From Thalassoglobus neptunius (GTDB lineage Bacteria > Planctomycetota > Planctomycetia > Planctomycetales > Planctomycetaceae): a stretch of 64,000 nucleotides of DNA. The notes beneath the pieces are model-generated. The model saw only the letters and a program-made list of their open reading frames with translations. It was not told where the DNA came from and searched no databases. The stretch is from NCBI RefSeq assembly GCF_007859735.1, contig NZ_SIHI01000001.1:2778884-2842883 (forward strand), written 5' to 3'. Positions 49,584 through 59,809 of the stretch are shown piece after piece. The translations under genes were made by a program, and so were the position numbers. The first letter of the stretch is position 1. Every line of letters starts with the position of its first letter.

Positions 49584-49898
49584 ATGTCGACTCACACAGG
49601 TACAGAGAAGATTGTCACATTTCGTACAGTGACAGCCTCCGACAATGTCCAGCTCAGCGAAGAGTTTGAGCCGAAGCGGGGGTGTCGGGTGATTAACAAT
49701 TCTGCCAGCCCAGTTTCGTTAACTGTTTATGAGATCGACCCAGTCTCGAAAGCACGTGTGATTTGCGAAGACATTGGTGAGGTGACAATCAGTGCGCACG
49801 CATCGAAAGATTTGGGGTCTCAGGTCTTTGCGTGCTGGCGCATCGCGTTTCGTCAGTCGTCCGGAGTTGTGGACCTGGTGGTCGTCAGCGCGGAATAG
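49584..49898 (+). CDS. small beta-sandwich-like protein, 104 aa
   Basis: A compact beta-rich protein (TEKIVTFRTVTASDNVQLSE ... SPVSLTVYEID ... VVDLVVVSAE) of the kind often encoded with tail-fibre or structural proteins. It lies 183 bases after the beta-helix gene on the same strand and may be its partner. The ATG at 49584 is preceded by no clear ribosome site. Function unknown. Confidence 0.5.
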   Translation: MSTHTGTEKIVTFRTVTASDNVQLSEEFEPKRGCRVINNSASPVSLTVYEIDPVSKARVICEDIGEVTISAHASKDLGSQVFACWRIAFRQSSGVVDLVVVSAE

Positions 49899-50034
49899 CA
49901 GCTGATTGCCTCTTCGAGGTACTAATTCGTTCTGATGATCTCTAGAGTGTGGAGTCTGCCGACAACGGAACGTTCGGAATGGTGATTTCTTCACTTCCGC
50001 AGCTCGTCTCTTGAGAAAGAGGTGTAAAGCGGAG

Positions 50035-50493
50035 CTATGGAAGTTGCGTGCAGCCAAGGGCAGGAGGCGCGCCGTCGCAACATTTCCCAGCGGAGACTGG
50101 AACGCGATGGACTTTCCACTCCACCACGCACTTCTCGCATTCGTATTCGACTTTCTTCAGCTTTCGAACCATTTTGACGTCAGCACATCTGTTGCAGTAG
50201 CTGCCTCCATTGGCGGACATTGCATCACATTGGTCGCATTGGTCTTTTCGGAAGAAGTCGAACAGAGGGCATCTGACTCGAGGAACACAAATTGGTTCGC
50301 ACTCGATCTCCCAACAGTGCTTCTTAACTTTCTCAGCTTTTGTTTCAGGGCAACAGACCAATTGACAAGGCGGACAGTTGACCGTCTCACAGCAACCCGT
50401 TGGCTTGCAAGCACCGAGGAAGTTTCCAGCAGTCGCTTGCGAAGATGCTGAAACGATTAATGCGAGTGCTAAGAACAGTTGTGTCTGGTTCAT
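50035..50493 (-). CDS. secreted cysteine-rich protein, 152 aa
   Basis: A signal peptide (MNQTQLFLALALIVSASSQA then TAG) is followed by many Cys pairs: CKPTGCC, CPPCQLVCC, CDQCDAM, CNRCADV, CEKCVVE. I recognise this pattern from secreted or membrane-associated planctomycete proteins of unknown role. A GGAG site precedes the ATG at 50493. Planctomycete-type content supports the host assignment. Confidence 0.65.
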   Translation of the reverse strand: MNQTQLFLALALIVSASSQATAGNFLGACKPTGCCETVNCPPCQLVCCPETKAEKVKKHCWEIECEPICVPRVRCPLFDFFRKDQCDQCDAMSANGGSYCNRCADVKMVRKLKKVEYECEKCVVEWKVHRVPVSAGKCCDGAPPALGCTQLP

Positions 50494-50644
50494 GTGTCTG
50501 CTCCAGTCGTGTGACGCGGGGGCATTCGTTGTAAGATGGTTGATGTGAATTCCGGAAGCCAATTGAAATTGTGGCGGATTGGCGTTTTCAGAATTCGAAT
50601 TAATTATTCTCTGGGTTCTTCTCTACGGCTTCGAACTGGAACTC

Positions 50645-52345
50645 TTAGAATTCCACAGCGAATCGAGTTCCGAAGAAGAAGTAGTTGCCGGATGTGAATC
50701 CATCGACGGGACGATGGTTGTCGATTTCCCCATAGGACGCATCGAATTGAAGCTTCGAATACGGTGTCCAATGCCAGTTCAAGGCACTTGTCCAGGCCTC
50801 TCCCACACCTCCGAGAACGTTGTCGTCGGAAAGGTCGAGATAGTCATATCGAAGTGCGACGTTCCACGCTCCCCATCCAGTCCCGCAACCACCTGTACAT
50901 TGATCAACCAGGAAGAAGTTCTCGAACGGTTTAACACGACCGATCGTTGAAGTCTTTCGATCGTACGGAATGTGTTCGCCGGTCAGGAAGTAGGAGATAT
51001 AAGCATAAGCCCCGCCGAACTGAAGGTTCTCCTCTCCTTCTCGTTGGACCCAGTTGTGCTGGTACTCTGATACGAGTTGCAGTGGGCCGTAGTTGAAGAT
51101 CGATTCGAGTCCGATGATTTCATAGTGATCCGCTGCGGCGATTCTCTCGGTATTTAACCACCGAGTGTCGGTTCGGGCTCCAACACGTGTTCGGAATCGG
51201 GCTTCGTTTTGATTCGTGTCGGAATCGTTGCGGTCACCATCCGTTCTGGCAGCCATCCCGGCGATGGCAAGATGCAGGTATCCGCGTCCGCCGGATGCTT
51301 CGTCATACCATGGTGCTGAGGAAAGGCGGCCATTCAAACTCATCTGGTTCGATTGGCCGATCACGCGACCGTCGGTGGCGATGTTTTCCAGGAAATAAGC
51401 TCCGTATCGCCAGGTGAAGAGTTCGTCGTCGGAGTATCCGTACATCGCGATACCGGGACGTCGGGCGTCTTCGTTGAATGCTTCGACAACAAAAGGTCGC
51501 TCCAGGAAGACGTTGTATCGGCTACTGTTGAGGTGGTCGAGACCCAACGGCCGTTTCTGGTTTCCGATCAAGAGTTGCTGGTTGAAAGGAAGCTCTTTGA
51601 ACCCGAGATAGACGTCCTTCATCTCCGGAGTGCCTGGGTTATTGAAGTCGAGTTGGACTCGCCAGAGCATTGTTTCAAGGATGTCACCCTTCATTTCGAG
51701 ACGAATTCGTCGGAAGAGAGCTCGGTCTTCCGGTGGGCGTCCATAGTTGTCGGACATGGGATCAGGATGCTCGAAATATCCGATCCCTTCTGAGTTGTGG
51801 ACGAAGTCCCAGTAGTCGGCATGAATTCGACCGTTGATGCTCATCGTCGGCTTTTTGGCAGCGTCGAACTTTTTCTTCTGTTCCGCTTCGTGAAATTTCG
51901 TCCATGCGGAGTCGAGATCGTCCCAACCTTCTTCAAGCAGACTCAAGCGTTCTTCAAGTTCTGCGGGAATCGAGTCGGGGGCGTCTTCTCGGATTTCTTC
52001 GAAGGAGACCATTTCTCGGGCAACGCTGGGAATATCACGGAGTGAATCTTCCGCACCCGTTTCAGTAAACACTCCGTCGACCCCAATCGGAAGGCCAAGG
52101 TCATTCAAATCTTCAGTTGTCCCCTGAGCCTGGGGGAACGGTCGCGCCTTGGCCTGGGCCTCTTTGACCGTTTTCAACTCATTGGTGAGCGTTTGAATTT
52201 GCTTTTCGGCTGCTTCCAATCGCTCAAGCAGCAAGCGCACTTGAGGATCGAGTTTCACCTCGTCTTCGGCGAACGCTGCCGGTGCCAGAATGGCCCCGAA
52301 ACAGAGAAATGCAAAGGTCCATCGATATTTTCTAAGCGTGGACAT
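50645..52345 (-). CDS. outer-membrane porin of the OprO/OprP family
   Basis: A 566-residue protein. A signal peptide (residues 1-26, LCFGAILAPAAFAED) is followed by a coiled coil (LLLERLEAAEKQIQTLTNEL) and a large beta-barrel with alternating hydrophobic strands (MSINGRIHADYWDF, GYSDDELFTWRYGAYF, WNVALRYDYLDLSDD) ending in FFFGTRFAVEF with the terminal Phe of outer-membrane proteins. OprO/P-type porins carry phosphate or polyphosphate; in planctomycetes the ligand is uncertain. Separate from its neighbours by gaps. Confidence 0.85.
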   Translation of the reverse strand: MSTLRKYRWTFAFLCFGAILAPAAFAEDEVKLDPQVRLLLERLEAAEKQIQTLTNELKTVKEAQAKARPFPQAQGTTEDLNDLGLPIGVDGVFTETGAEDSLRDIPSVAREMVSFEEIREDAPDSIPAELEERLSLLEEGWDDLDSAWTKFHEAEQKKKFDAAKKPTMSINGRIHADYWDFVHNSEGIGYFEHPDPMSDNYGRPPEDRALFRRIRLEMKGDILETMLWRVQLDFNNPGTPEMKDVYLGFKELPFNQQLLIGNQKRPLGLDHLNSSRYNVFLERPFVVEAFNEDARRPGIAMYGYSDDELFTWRYGAYFLENIATDGRVIGQSNQMSLNGRLSSAPWYDEASGGRGYLHLAIAGMAARTDGDRNDSDTNQNEARFRTRVGARTDTRWLNTERIAAADHYEIIGLESIFNYGPLQLVSEYQHNWVQREGEENLQFGGAYAYISYFLTGEHIPYDRKTSTIGRVKPFENFFLVDQCTGGCGTGWGAWNVALRYDYLDLSDDNVLGGVGEAWTSALNWHWTPYSKLQFDASYGEIDNHRPVDGFTSGNYFFFGTRFAVEF

Positions 52346-52736
52346 CCTTGTCCTCTTCTTGTGTCAAGAATGGAATCACCGATTGAGTAAGCTGCTCTTG
52401 CCTGTGCACTCGCTTGGGGTTCTCGAGAAGGATTTCATCCCGTGAGCACGTGCCAATCCGCCAGTTCACTTCGAAGAATGCTCTCGCGAGCGGAGAAAAC
52501 GGCAGATTCGCTCCGCAGCCTTGTCATCGAATCAGGCGGTACGATGAGAACAACCGGAACAGGCAGAAATATCAAACGTCGGACAAACTGTGCCGGTTAT
52601 TCCGGTTGCACTGACTGCAACGCCCGAGTGTTAAGAATGGGTTAGCAGAAGGTGGCGATGTCGTCGGACAGAAGTTTCGATCGGCAATCGAGCCGTTTTG
52701 AGCGATCCCCCGATCGAAGCGGGGGGAATTACATCG
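52346..52736. other. 391-base gap between porin and amylosucrase genes
   Basis: Holds the porin promoter region (left-going) at its left end, and the 3' end of the amylosucrase unit at its right. I see no conserved RNA, repeat or open frame of normal composition. Confidence 0.4.
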
Positions 52737-54719
52737 TCACACGCGGTTGAGCCAGCGGATTTGGTACGGGGAGAGCGAAATGTCTGCCGACGTATTCAAC
52801 TCGCTGCCCTCGAGGACATCCTCAAAGAAGTGCCCAAATCCGGCAGTGCGGATCTGATTGCCGGAGATCTCCTGCGGTTCTTCGGAGAAGTTCGCGAGGA
52901 CCACCATGCGGGCGCTGTCGTTCATTCGGACGTAGGCCAGCACGTGAGGATTGCGGAGATTGATCAACTCCATCTTCTGGCCTGCCAGAGCTGCCGACTC
53001 CTTTCTCATCGCAATCATACGTTTGACAGTCGTGAACAATCGTGTGCGAATCGATCCTCCGTTGCCGTTATGATGGTCGTCAAGTTCCTGAAGGTACTCC
53101 CACTTCATTCGCGGGCGATGCACCCAGCGAGTGTCTCCTGCTTTCGCGGGATCTTTCACGAAATCATAATCATTCAGTAAGCCCCACTCCTCACCCAGAT
53201 ACAGAAGTGGGATTCCGCCGACGCTGAGAATGATTCCCTGAAGCAAGGTGATGCGGCGAATCGCCAGTTCGATGAGGTCGCGGTCACCGGCGAGAAGTGC
53301 CTGCTCCAACCCTGCCAGAGAAGCAAGAGTCCCTGAAATTCTCATGTCACCCGTTTGAGGGTTGTGCTGAAAGGGAACTCCACGGGCAAACGAATTTGCG
53401 AACTGACCCGTATAAAATTCGTTCAGAAATTGTCGATGGTCATAGCCATTGATTCCGATCTCAGCCGCATCCTGATCGTCAAAAGTCCAGCCGATGTCAT
53501 CGTGGCATCTCAGGTAATTGACCCATGATGTTCGCTGCGGCAATTGGTGACGATGAGTGAGAGATTTGAAGAGAAGCTTCGTCTCGCGAGTTGCCAGAGA
53601 CTCCCACAACAAAGCCATCAGCGTCGGATTGTAGGAAATCTGGCACTGATCCGCCCCGATGTATTTCACAACATCATCGGGATGGACGATCGCTTCCGAT
53701 TTGAAAACGAGACCCGGAGCAGCGATTCGAGCAAGTTCATTGTAAGCCCGAATAATTGTATGAGCTTGCGGCAAGTTCTCGCAGCTGGTCCCCATCTGTT
53801 TCCAGATGAACGCCACTGCGTCCAGCCTGAGAATGTCAACTCCCGTGTTTGCAATGAAGAGCATCTCTTCGAGCATCGAACGGAAGACCGACGGGTTCTG
53901 ATAGTTCAAATCCCATTGAAAGCTGTTGAACGTCGTCCAGACCCACTGTTCCATTCCATCCTGCCAGGTGAAGTTTCCACGGCGGACGGTTGGGAAAATC
54001 TCTCGAAGCGTACGTTCGTATTGATCCGGAATCGTGCGGTCCGGAAAAATGTAATAGAACTGCTGGTACTCTTTGTTTCCAGACTGGGCTTGCTTGGCCC
54101 AAATGTGATCATCCGAGGTGTGATTGAAAACGAAGTCGAGAACGAGGCTGATGCCTGCCTCGCGCAAATCGTCTGCCAACCGGCAAAGGTCGTCAATCGT
54201 GCCGAGTCTCGGGTCAATCGACCGGTAGTTGCTGATCGCGTAACCCCCGTCGTTGTCACCGGGGCGGACGGCGAAAAGCGGCATCAGGTGAAGGTATGTC
54301 AGCCCAAGTTCTTTGAAGTAGCCGATATGTTCACGAAGCTTACCAAGGTTCTCGCTGAACAGATCGACATAAAGTGCTCCACCGACAACCCGCTCAGATT
54401 GAAACCAGTCGGGTTCGTGAATTCGTTGCTCGTCAAGATTTTTTAGGGGAGCAGAACGGTTTTTCCACGATCGCGCAGCGGTCTTGGCGATTTCTTCCAG
54501 GTGATAGAAGAAGTCGTATCGGTGTCCGTACAGTTCAAACAATAGACGGAAAAGAGTTGGCCAGTGCTGTTCGAGTCGGCGAACGAAACGTTGAACGTCG
54601 AGGTCGTGGACTTCATCCTCTGACCAGACGCTGAGAACTCTGGGAAGAATTCGTTTCAGGGACAGTTCCGCTTCGAAGCCGAGATCGGTGAACTGGAGGC
54701 TTTCATTCGGTTCGATCAT
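52737..54719 (-). CDS. amylosucrase (glycoside hydrolase family 13)
   Basis: A 660-residue amylosucrase. It has the nucleophile Asp in [12 protein letters not shown], the acid/base Glu in [14 protein letters not shown], and the Asp in [12 protein letters not shown]. It closely follows Neisseria amylosucrase ([29 protein letters not shown]). It converts sucrose into an alpha-1,4-glucan and fructose. Its ATG overlaps the end of the sucrose-phosphate synthase gene by 17 bases, so both are one operon: sucrose made by one enzyme may be stored as glucan by the other. Confidence 0.92.
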   Translation of the reverse strand: MIEPNESLQFTDLGFEAELSLKRILPRVLSVWSEDEVHDLDVQRFVRRLEQHWPTLFRLLFELYGHRYDFFYHLEEIAKTAARSWKNRSAPLKNLDEQRIHEPDWFQSERVVGGALYVDLFSENLGKLREHIGYFKELGLTYLHLMPLFAVRPGDNDGGYAISNYRSIDPRLGTIDDLCRLADDLREAGISLVLDFVFNHTSDDHIWAKQAQSGNKEYQQFYYIFPDRTIPDQYERTLREIFPTVRRGNFTWQDGMEQWVWTTFNSFQWDLNYQNPSVFRSMLEEMLFIANTGVDILRLDAVAFIWKQMGTSCENLPQAHTIIRAYNELARIAAPGLVFKSEAIVHPDDVVKYIGADQCQISYNPTLMALLWESLATRETKLLFKSLTHRHQLPQRTSWVNYLRCHDDIGWTFDDQDAAEIGINGYDHRQFLNEFYTGQFANSFARGVPFQHNPQTGDMRISGTLASLAGLEQALLAGDRDLIELAIRRITLLQGIILSVGGIPLLYLGEEWGLLNDYDFVKDPAKAGDTRWVHRPRMKWEYLQELDDHHNGNGGSIRTRLFTTVKRMIAMRKESAALAGQKMELINLRNPHVLAYVRMNDSARMVVLANFSEEPQEISGNQIRTAGFGHFFEDVLEGSELNTSADISLSPYQIRWLNRV

Positions 54720-56859
54720 TCGGAATTACTATGTGGTCCAGAAACTGGTAGTAGTTAATGCCTTCTAGGATGCCACGCGCGTGATTCGCTTCAGCAAAGT
54801 AGATTCGCGGGAGTCCGCGGAGTGACTCAAGTTCAGGGCTGTGGTTTCCGACGACGACGCCGAGAGTTCGTCCTTTCAACATTCCCTCATCGTTCCCGGA
54901 ATCTCCGGCGACGAGGATATGTTCTGGCTGAAAACTCCATTTGTAGGCGACATGCCGCATCGTATTTCCGCTTCCCCCCCGAACGGGAATCACATCAAGA
55001 TACATTTGATGTGAGAGGATCAGATTCGCACGAAGCTTGGCCTCGCGAATGAGCTTTCGCAACGATCCGAGCGTCGGAGCTTCTTTATCGTCGTAATTGT
55101 AGCTCAGTTTGAAGCGTGACTGATTGTCTTCTGGCTGTAAAAACAAACCGGGCTGGTCAGCGAGAAGTTCCTGAATTTTCCGTCGGTTCCAGTGATACCC
55201 GATTTCGCGTTCCCAGCTTGAATCGGAAGTGAGATTGCTGCCGTAGTGAAGTTCGGTCCCAACTCCCGATTCAATCAGATCCGGGAATGGCAGATTGAGT
55301 TCTTCAATGAGTTCACACGCACTACTGAGTGTTCGGCCGGTAGCGATTCCGAAACCGATGTGATCGTGCTCTTCAATCAGGCGGACAAATTCATCGAGCC
55401 CTTCTTGATCTCCTGTTAGGGTGTTATCCAGATCGGTGATAATGAGCCGATCAAACTCCGGGATTCGACGACGGGGAGTCTTCTTCGCCAGTGCCGGAGT
55501 CGCGGTCTGGGAGAGAATATCGTTCAGGTCCCGCAAGTAGCGTTCCCCATGATGCTTCCATGAGTAATGTTCGTGTGCTCCACTGACTCCCTGCTTCGAC
55601 CATTGAGTCCACTCTTTCTCGTTGGTCAAAACGCGAAGCAAAGCTTGTTCAGTCAGTTCGATATCAAGTGGGTCGACCAGCAGTCCGTTGCGGCAATTGG
55701 AAACGATATCACGCGGTCCTCCATCGTTCGTCGCGACAATGGGCAAGCCACTGGCGGCAGCTTCCAGAAGCGTCAGTCCGAACGGTTCGGTCAAAGCCGG
55801 GTTGATGAAGACTCCGCGACTCTCTGCAGCGAGGCGAAACAATTCTGGCACATCGTCAGGAGTGTGTGTCTTGGGGTAGGCAATGTTTCCGTAAAGATCA
55901 TGGACATCGATCAAGGTGAAAATTTGCTGGACGACCTTCCGTTGAGCCGGAGCAAGATCGCGCAAATCCTCTCGCGTTCCCATGACCAGAACGAGGTTGG
56001 CAAGACGTCGCAGTTCTTCGCTTTGACCGTAAGTTTCGACGAGCGTGTGCAGATTCTTGCGTTCGTCTGGCCTCGCCATTGTGAGGATCAGTGGCTTGTC
56101 CGGATCTTTGAGGAAGCGTGCGAGTTCGGACGCAATCGCAGGGCGTGAGTCATCGCCGGTCGGGGGGCGGAAGGAGGTCAGATTCACCCCGGGAGGAATC
56201 ACTTCCATCCTGTCCGGGACATAATGTTCGTACATCGCATACTGAGACTCCACTTCTTGCGTCGTGCTCGTCACGACCATCGCAGCTGTCTCGAGTGCGT
56301 ATTCCTCTGCTTCAATCCGACGAAAAATCTTGTACCGCTTCTCGATATCTTCCGGCTTCTTGTTGGCCGCAATCAGTCGTTCGCGCTTCACTCGACCGAG
56401 CGAATGCCCTGTGAAGACAAACGGGACATGCAAAAGCCTCGCAAGTTGAGCACCTGCGAAACCGGCGTCGGCATAGTGTCCGTGAATCACATCCGGCAGA
56501 CCGGTTCGTTTGAAGTGAGCCAGTGTCTGGTCGATGAAGTCTTCAATGTGCGGCCACAACAGCTCTTTGCGAAGATATCTTTTCGGCCCAAACGGAATGC
56601 GAACAATCCTCGCGTTTTCAGAAATGGGCTCTTCCACTTGCGAATAGTCGTCGCTGACGCGTGGATCGAAAATCTGACGGGTGAGCAGTTCGACTTCACC
56701 GACATCAGGATGTTTTGCGAGTTCTGCAGCGAGTTCGAGAACGTACTTGACCTGCCCTCCGGTATCGACATCGCGACCGAGTTCGAGATCGGTCGCTCGA
56801 ATCAAACCGTGCAGACTGATGAGGACGATTTTTTGTTGGGTTCGCTTTTTAAGGTTCAT
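54703..56859 (-). CDS. sucrose-phosphate synthase with C-terminal phosphatase domain
   Basis: A 718-residue fusion. The glycosyltransferase part has [16 protein letters not shown] at 28-43, [15 protein letters not shown] and [20 protein letters not shown]. The C-terminal HAD-type part has DLDNTLTGD and [14 protein letters not shown], as in sucrose-6-phosphate phosphatase. It makes sucrose 6-phosphate from UDP-glucose and fructose 6-phosphate and may also dephosphorylate it. I chose the ATG at 56859 ([10 protein letters not shown]), because the preceding part has low similarity and no ribosome site. Divergent from the HAD gene at 56978. Confidence 0.9.
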   Translation of the reverse strand: MNLKKRTQQKIVLISLHGLIRATDLELGRDVDTGGQVKYVLELAAELAKHPDVGEVELLTRQIFDPRVSDDYSQVEEPISENARIVRIPFGPKRYLRKELLWPHIEDFIDQTLAHFKRTGLPDVIHGHYADAGFAGAQLARLLHVPFVFTGHSLGRVKRERLIAANKKPEDIEKRYKIFRRIEAEEYALETAAMVVTSTTQEVESQYAMYEHYVPDRMEVIPPGVNLTSFRPPTGDDSRPAIASELARFLKDPDKPLILTMARPDERKNLHTLVETYGQSEELRRLANLVLVMGTREDLRDLAPAQRKVVQQIFTLIDVHDLYGNIAYPKTHTPDDVPELFRLAAESRGVFINPALTEPFGLTLLEAAASGLPIVATNDGGPRDIVSNCRNGLLVDPLDIELTEQALLRVLTNEKEWTQWSKQGVSGAHEHYSWKHHGERYLRDLNDILSQTATPALAKKTPRRRIPEFDRLIITDLDNTLTGDQEGLDEFVRLIEEHDHIGFGIATGRTLSSACELIEELNLPFPDLIESGVGTELHYGSNLTSDSSWEREIGYHWNRRKIQELLADQPGLFLQPEDNQSRFKLSYNYDDKEAPTLGSLRKLIREAKLRANLILSHQMYLDVIPVRGGSGNTMRHVAYKWSFQPEHILVAGDSGNDEGMLKGRTLGVVVGNHSPELESLRGLPRIYFAEANHARGILEGINYYQFLDHIVIPNDRTE

Positions 56860-56977
56860 ATGAGCAGAATACTTTGCCACGGTGGACGTCGACGAAACCC
56901 GAGTGCCCTCCCCTTGTTGGTGCGAAGGCGAGTAAGGTTGTCGACGGAACGTTTCATTTTCAGCGTAGCAGGTCGAT

Positions 56978-57793
56978 ATGAACAATCGAAGTCACGAGAG
57001 TGGAAAACAAATTCTCGCGACGGATCTCGACGGAACTCTCATTCCTCTCGATGGTCGAGCCGCCCACGTCGAAGATTTGCAAACTCTGGCAGAAGCACTT
57101 CGAGAGAATGGTGTTCCCATCTGTTTCGCGAGCGGTCGGCATTTCGAAATCATTCTGGATGCCATCGCAACGTATCGTCTTCCCACACCTGACTGGATTA
57201 TCTGCGATGTCGGGACAACGATTCTCTCGCGTTCTGATGAACGCTATGCCGTCGAAGAAGCTTACCGACAGCATCTTCAGGACCTGATGGGAAACTCATC
57301 GTTTCATGACATACAGCAAAGCCTCAATGAATTGGGCGAACTGCGACTTCAGGAAGAAGAGAAACAGGGCGAGTTCAAGCTCAGCTTCTATACAGACGCA
57401 ACTTCCCTTTCCGCGACAGTGGAAAAGGTTCGCGATCGACTCGGTGACACACCAGTCTCTCTGATTGATAGCGTCGATCCGTTCACCGGCGACGGACTGA
57501 TCGACCTGCTGCCCGCAGGAACTTCGAAAGCTTACGCCCTCAATTGGTGGGCTGATGCTCAAGGAGTCGCTGCGGAAGAAATCGTTTATGCTGGCGACTC
57601 GGGAAATGACCTGGCAGCCTTTCAAGCGGGATTTCGCTCAATAGTCGTTCGCAACGCCCCAGACTGGCTTGCTGATGAGGTCGCCCGACACCACGCATCC
57701 AACAACTGGACCGACCGCTTCTATCGAGCAGAAAGCGACGCCACAAGCGGAGTCTTCGAAGGCTGCCGCCACTTTGGTTTGATTCGCCGATGA
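56978..57793 (+). CDS. sucrose-phosphate phosphatase-like HAD hydrolase
   Basis: A 271-residue HAD-IIB protein. The first HAD motif [10 protein letters not shown] is at 16-25 with Asp16 as nucleophile and Asp18; the last is [11 protein letters not shown] near residue 207. Its place, divergent from the SPS gene with a 118-base gap, suggests it dephosphorylates sucrose 6-phosphate, acting beside the built-in phosphatase domain. A close alternative is another sugar phosphatase. AGG lies five bases before the ATG. Confidence 0.75.
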   Translation: MNNRSHESGKQILATDLDGTLIPLDGRAAHVEDLQTLAEALRENGVPICFASGRHFEIILDAIATYRLPTPDWIICDVGTTILSRSDERYAVEEAYRQHLQDLMGNSSFHDIQQSLNELGELRLQEEEKQGEFKLSFYTDATSLSATVEKVRDRLGDTPVSLIDSVDPFTGDGLIDLLPAGTSKAYALNWWADAQGVAAEEIVYAGDSGNDLAAFQAGFRSIVVRNAPDWLADEVARHHASNNWTDRFYRAESDATSGVFEGCRHFGLIRR

Positions 57794-57994
57794 CGCGCTC
57801 AAGGCTGTCGGTCAATCTTCAATACATCCGTATCGGCTCAGAACGCGTTGAGACGCAGGCGGACAAATTTTGGCAGACGCTCCGCCGCTCCTGAGGGGGG
57901 GCTGCCGTGCCTCTGACATTGACTATTGTTATGGGAGGTTCCTAATCTCGGTGCGAGTGGATCTTCAAGGACTTCCAACCGAGGGCTCAAACCG

Positions 57995-58674
57995 ATGATG
58001 AATCGATTGCTGATTATCGCTTTCCTGATGAGTGTTTTCCCTGATGAGTGTTTTCCCTGATGAGTGTTTTCACTGATGAGTGTTTTCACTGATGAGTGTT
58101 TTCACTGATGAGTGTTTTCACTGATGAGTGTTTTCACTGATGAGTGTTTTCACTGATGAGTGTTTTCACTGATGAGTGTTTTCACTGATGAGTGTTTTCA
58201 CTGATGAGTGTTTTCACTGATGAGTGTTTTCACTGATGAGTGTTTTCACTGATGAGTGTTTTCACTGACATAAGCACGTGTGTTGCCCAAGATACCGTTC
58301 CGGGAGCGATTTGGACGATGCGGTTCAACAATGTGGCAGGACCGAAACGAGTGGCGATCGGTGCCTTTCGGATCCAGTACGGACAGATGTTTCAGTCGCC
58401 GGTCGACGTCCACATGACTCCCCAGGACTTTGACGTCAATCAATTTACGAGACCTGTCGGCACAAGCGTCGAAAACAAGAAGACCCACAAGAACCGGTTC
58501 AACTTCAAAGATGCTGTCGTCTACAAGGCCGGCAAGCCACCATCCGCCGAGACGCAATTGCAATTCAGCGGCGTTGGATTCTCCTCGCTTGTGAAAATCG
58601 GACACTGGCGTGGCCGCTTCACCAACTCGGACGGAGTCAACTTTGAGTTCACCTGCAAACGAATCATCGAATAG
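57995..58674 (+). pseudogene. secreted protein gene disrupted by a 16-bp tandem repeat in the signal peptide
   Basis: The ATG pair at 57995 has GAGGG nine bases upstream and begins a signal peptide (MMNRLLIIAFLMSVF). The repeat begins inside it and the frame stops at 58058-58060. After 15 repeat units the frame resumes as TDISTCVAQDTVPGAIWTMR and runs to the stop at 58674. With one unit, or with 4, 7, 10, 13 or 16, the start and the body would be in one frame; with 15 they are not. The mature protein (about 130 aa) is basic and has no recognised domain. An internal start at an in-frame GTG or ATG near 58240 would lack the signal peptide. It may be switched on and off by repeat number. Confidence 0.65.
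58025..58264 (+). repeat. tandem repeat, 15 copies of a 16-bp unit
   Basis: The unit is CTGATGAGTGTTTTCA (or ending in CC in the first two copies). There are 15 complete units, from 58025 to 58264. 16 is not a multiple of 3, so each gain or loss of one copy shifts the frame of the gene that spans it. Copies 3 to 15 are identical, indicating recent expansion or frequent homogenisation. Confidence 0.95.
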
Positions 58675-58857
58675 CTGACGAATCGAAAGTGGCACTCTCT
58701 AAACCGGTTGAATCCAGAGCAATTCACTATTGCTCATAACGCAAGTTTCGGCGGTCTTTTGAAGTATCTTCAGATGATCGTGTTTTCTCCCGCAAGGCAA
58801 TGGGGGTACCTGCCTTTGAACGGTTCGTTGATGCTTTGAGAACATGGTAATTAAGGC

Positions 58858-59148
58858 GTGGAAACAACAATCCTAACGTGGACTTTTACACCGAAGAACT
58901 TTCTGAGCGAGCGATTGATCTTCCCGAGTGAGGCATGTCAATTCATTATCCACGAAGGAAGAGTTACTGCAGAAATTGATTCGAGTGTCAGTTCTGACCA
59001 GTTGGTTCAATCAATTCATCTCAAATTGGAAGTTATTTTTCGGGCATTCGTTTTAGCCTCAGGGAAACTGGTTCGGTTGCACAATCCGACATTGTCCCGG
59101 ATTGATGAAGATGGAAATCGAACCTATGAAATCACTCTGCATTGTTGA
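58858..59148 (+). CDS. hypothetical protein, 96 aa
   Basis: Starts with GTG (ETTILTWTFTPKNFLSE). A mixed alpha/beta protein with no signal peptide or known motif. There is no clear ribosome site, so the start is doubtful. Near the IS remnant. Confidence 0.4.
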   Translation: METTILTWTFTPKNFLSERLIFPSEACQFIIHEGRVTAEIDSSVSSDQLVQSIHLKLEVIFRAFVLASGKLVRLHNPTLSRIDEDGNRTYEITLHC

Positions 59149-59279
59149 AAACATCTCTGGAGTCTGAGATGAGAATGCGCTAAAATCTGGTGATGAGTGA
59201 TTCCCCACGAACGAATGTGTTGTTGGAAGTGGCAAAGCTGTCGCTTCGGATTGGACGCAAGTATGTCGAGCCGTATTCG

Positions 59280-59368
59280 CATGCGAAGAGAATCATTTCG
59301 ATCATCTCCCACTGAAGGTCAGTCAGGTCACTTGGGTACGCTTTTCGAATCGCCTCGGACACCGTGCA
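59280..59368 (-). pseudogene. IS5-family transposase remnant (N-terminus)
   Basis: The translation reads VSEAIRKAYPSDLTDLQWEM, the hallmark N-terminus of IS5/IS4-group transposases, then loses similarity. The rest of the gene, the DDE residues and the inverted repeats are not found. It is a short decayed fragment, near tRNA-Gln. Confidence 0.6.
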
Positions 59369-59518
59369 CTCCTTTGCGTTGATGAACCGCAAAGTGTGAA
59401 CAAAACCAGACTTTCACAAAACCTCAGTTTCCGGATAGCCTCTTAGAGAGCAAAGGGTTGCCACGCTCCAAATTTGAGGGAGCCGTAGAAGTTGGCTCGG
59501 AGAGCATTTCCGTCAAAT

Positions 59519-59588
59519 AGCCCGACTAGGATTTGAACCTAGACTAAAAGAATCAGAATCTTTCGTGCTACCGTTACACCATCGGGCT
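59519..59588 (-). tRNA. tRNA-Gln (anticodon CTG)
   Basis: A cloverleaf on the minus strand: acceptor AGCCCGA/TCGGGCT, anticodon loop TTCTGAT with anticodon CTG, T arm GGTTCAAATCC. Reads glutamine CAG codons. Upstream of acnA on the minus strand; the IS5 remnant lies on the other side. Confidence 0.9.
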
Positions 59589-59809
59589 GTTGTTCGGAAT
59601 GATAGAGACAATTGGAGACTGCGTCGAGTCAGATTTTTGGGCATAATTTGAAGCGGCAGCGATGCTCGGGCGAGAGATCTTCTGCTTCGCTTGATGAAGA
59701 GAAGATCGTTCGCCACGAGGTTCGCTGTTTGGCTCGCGAATTCGCCGGATTGGGAGCAATTGATTTGCTCCAGCCATCCGGCGACGTGAATCACCGTTTG
59801 GTTTGGTGA

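Noticed and set aside
58025-58264. Repeat array as a CRISPR array
   Set aside because: The units are directly adjacent with no spacers and are only 16 bp long, so it is a tandem repeat, not a CRISPR array.
59180-59392. An intact IS element
   Set aside because: Only the transposase N-terminus is recognisable; no catalytic residues or terminal repeats are visible.
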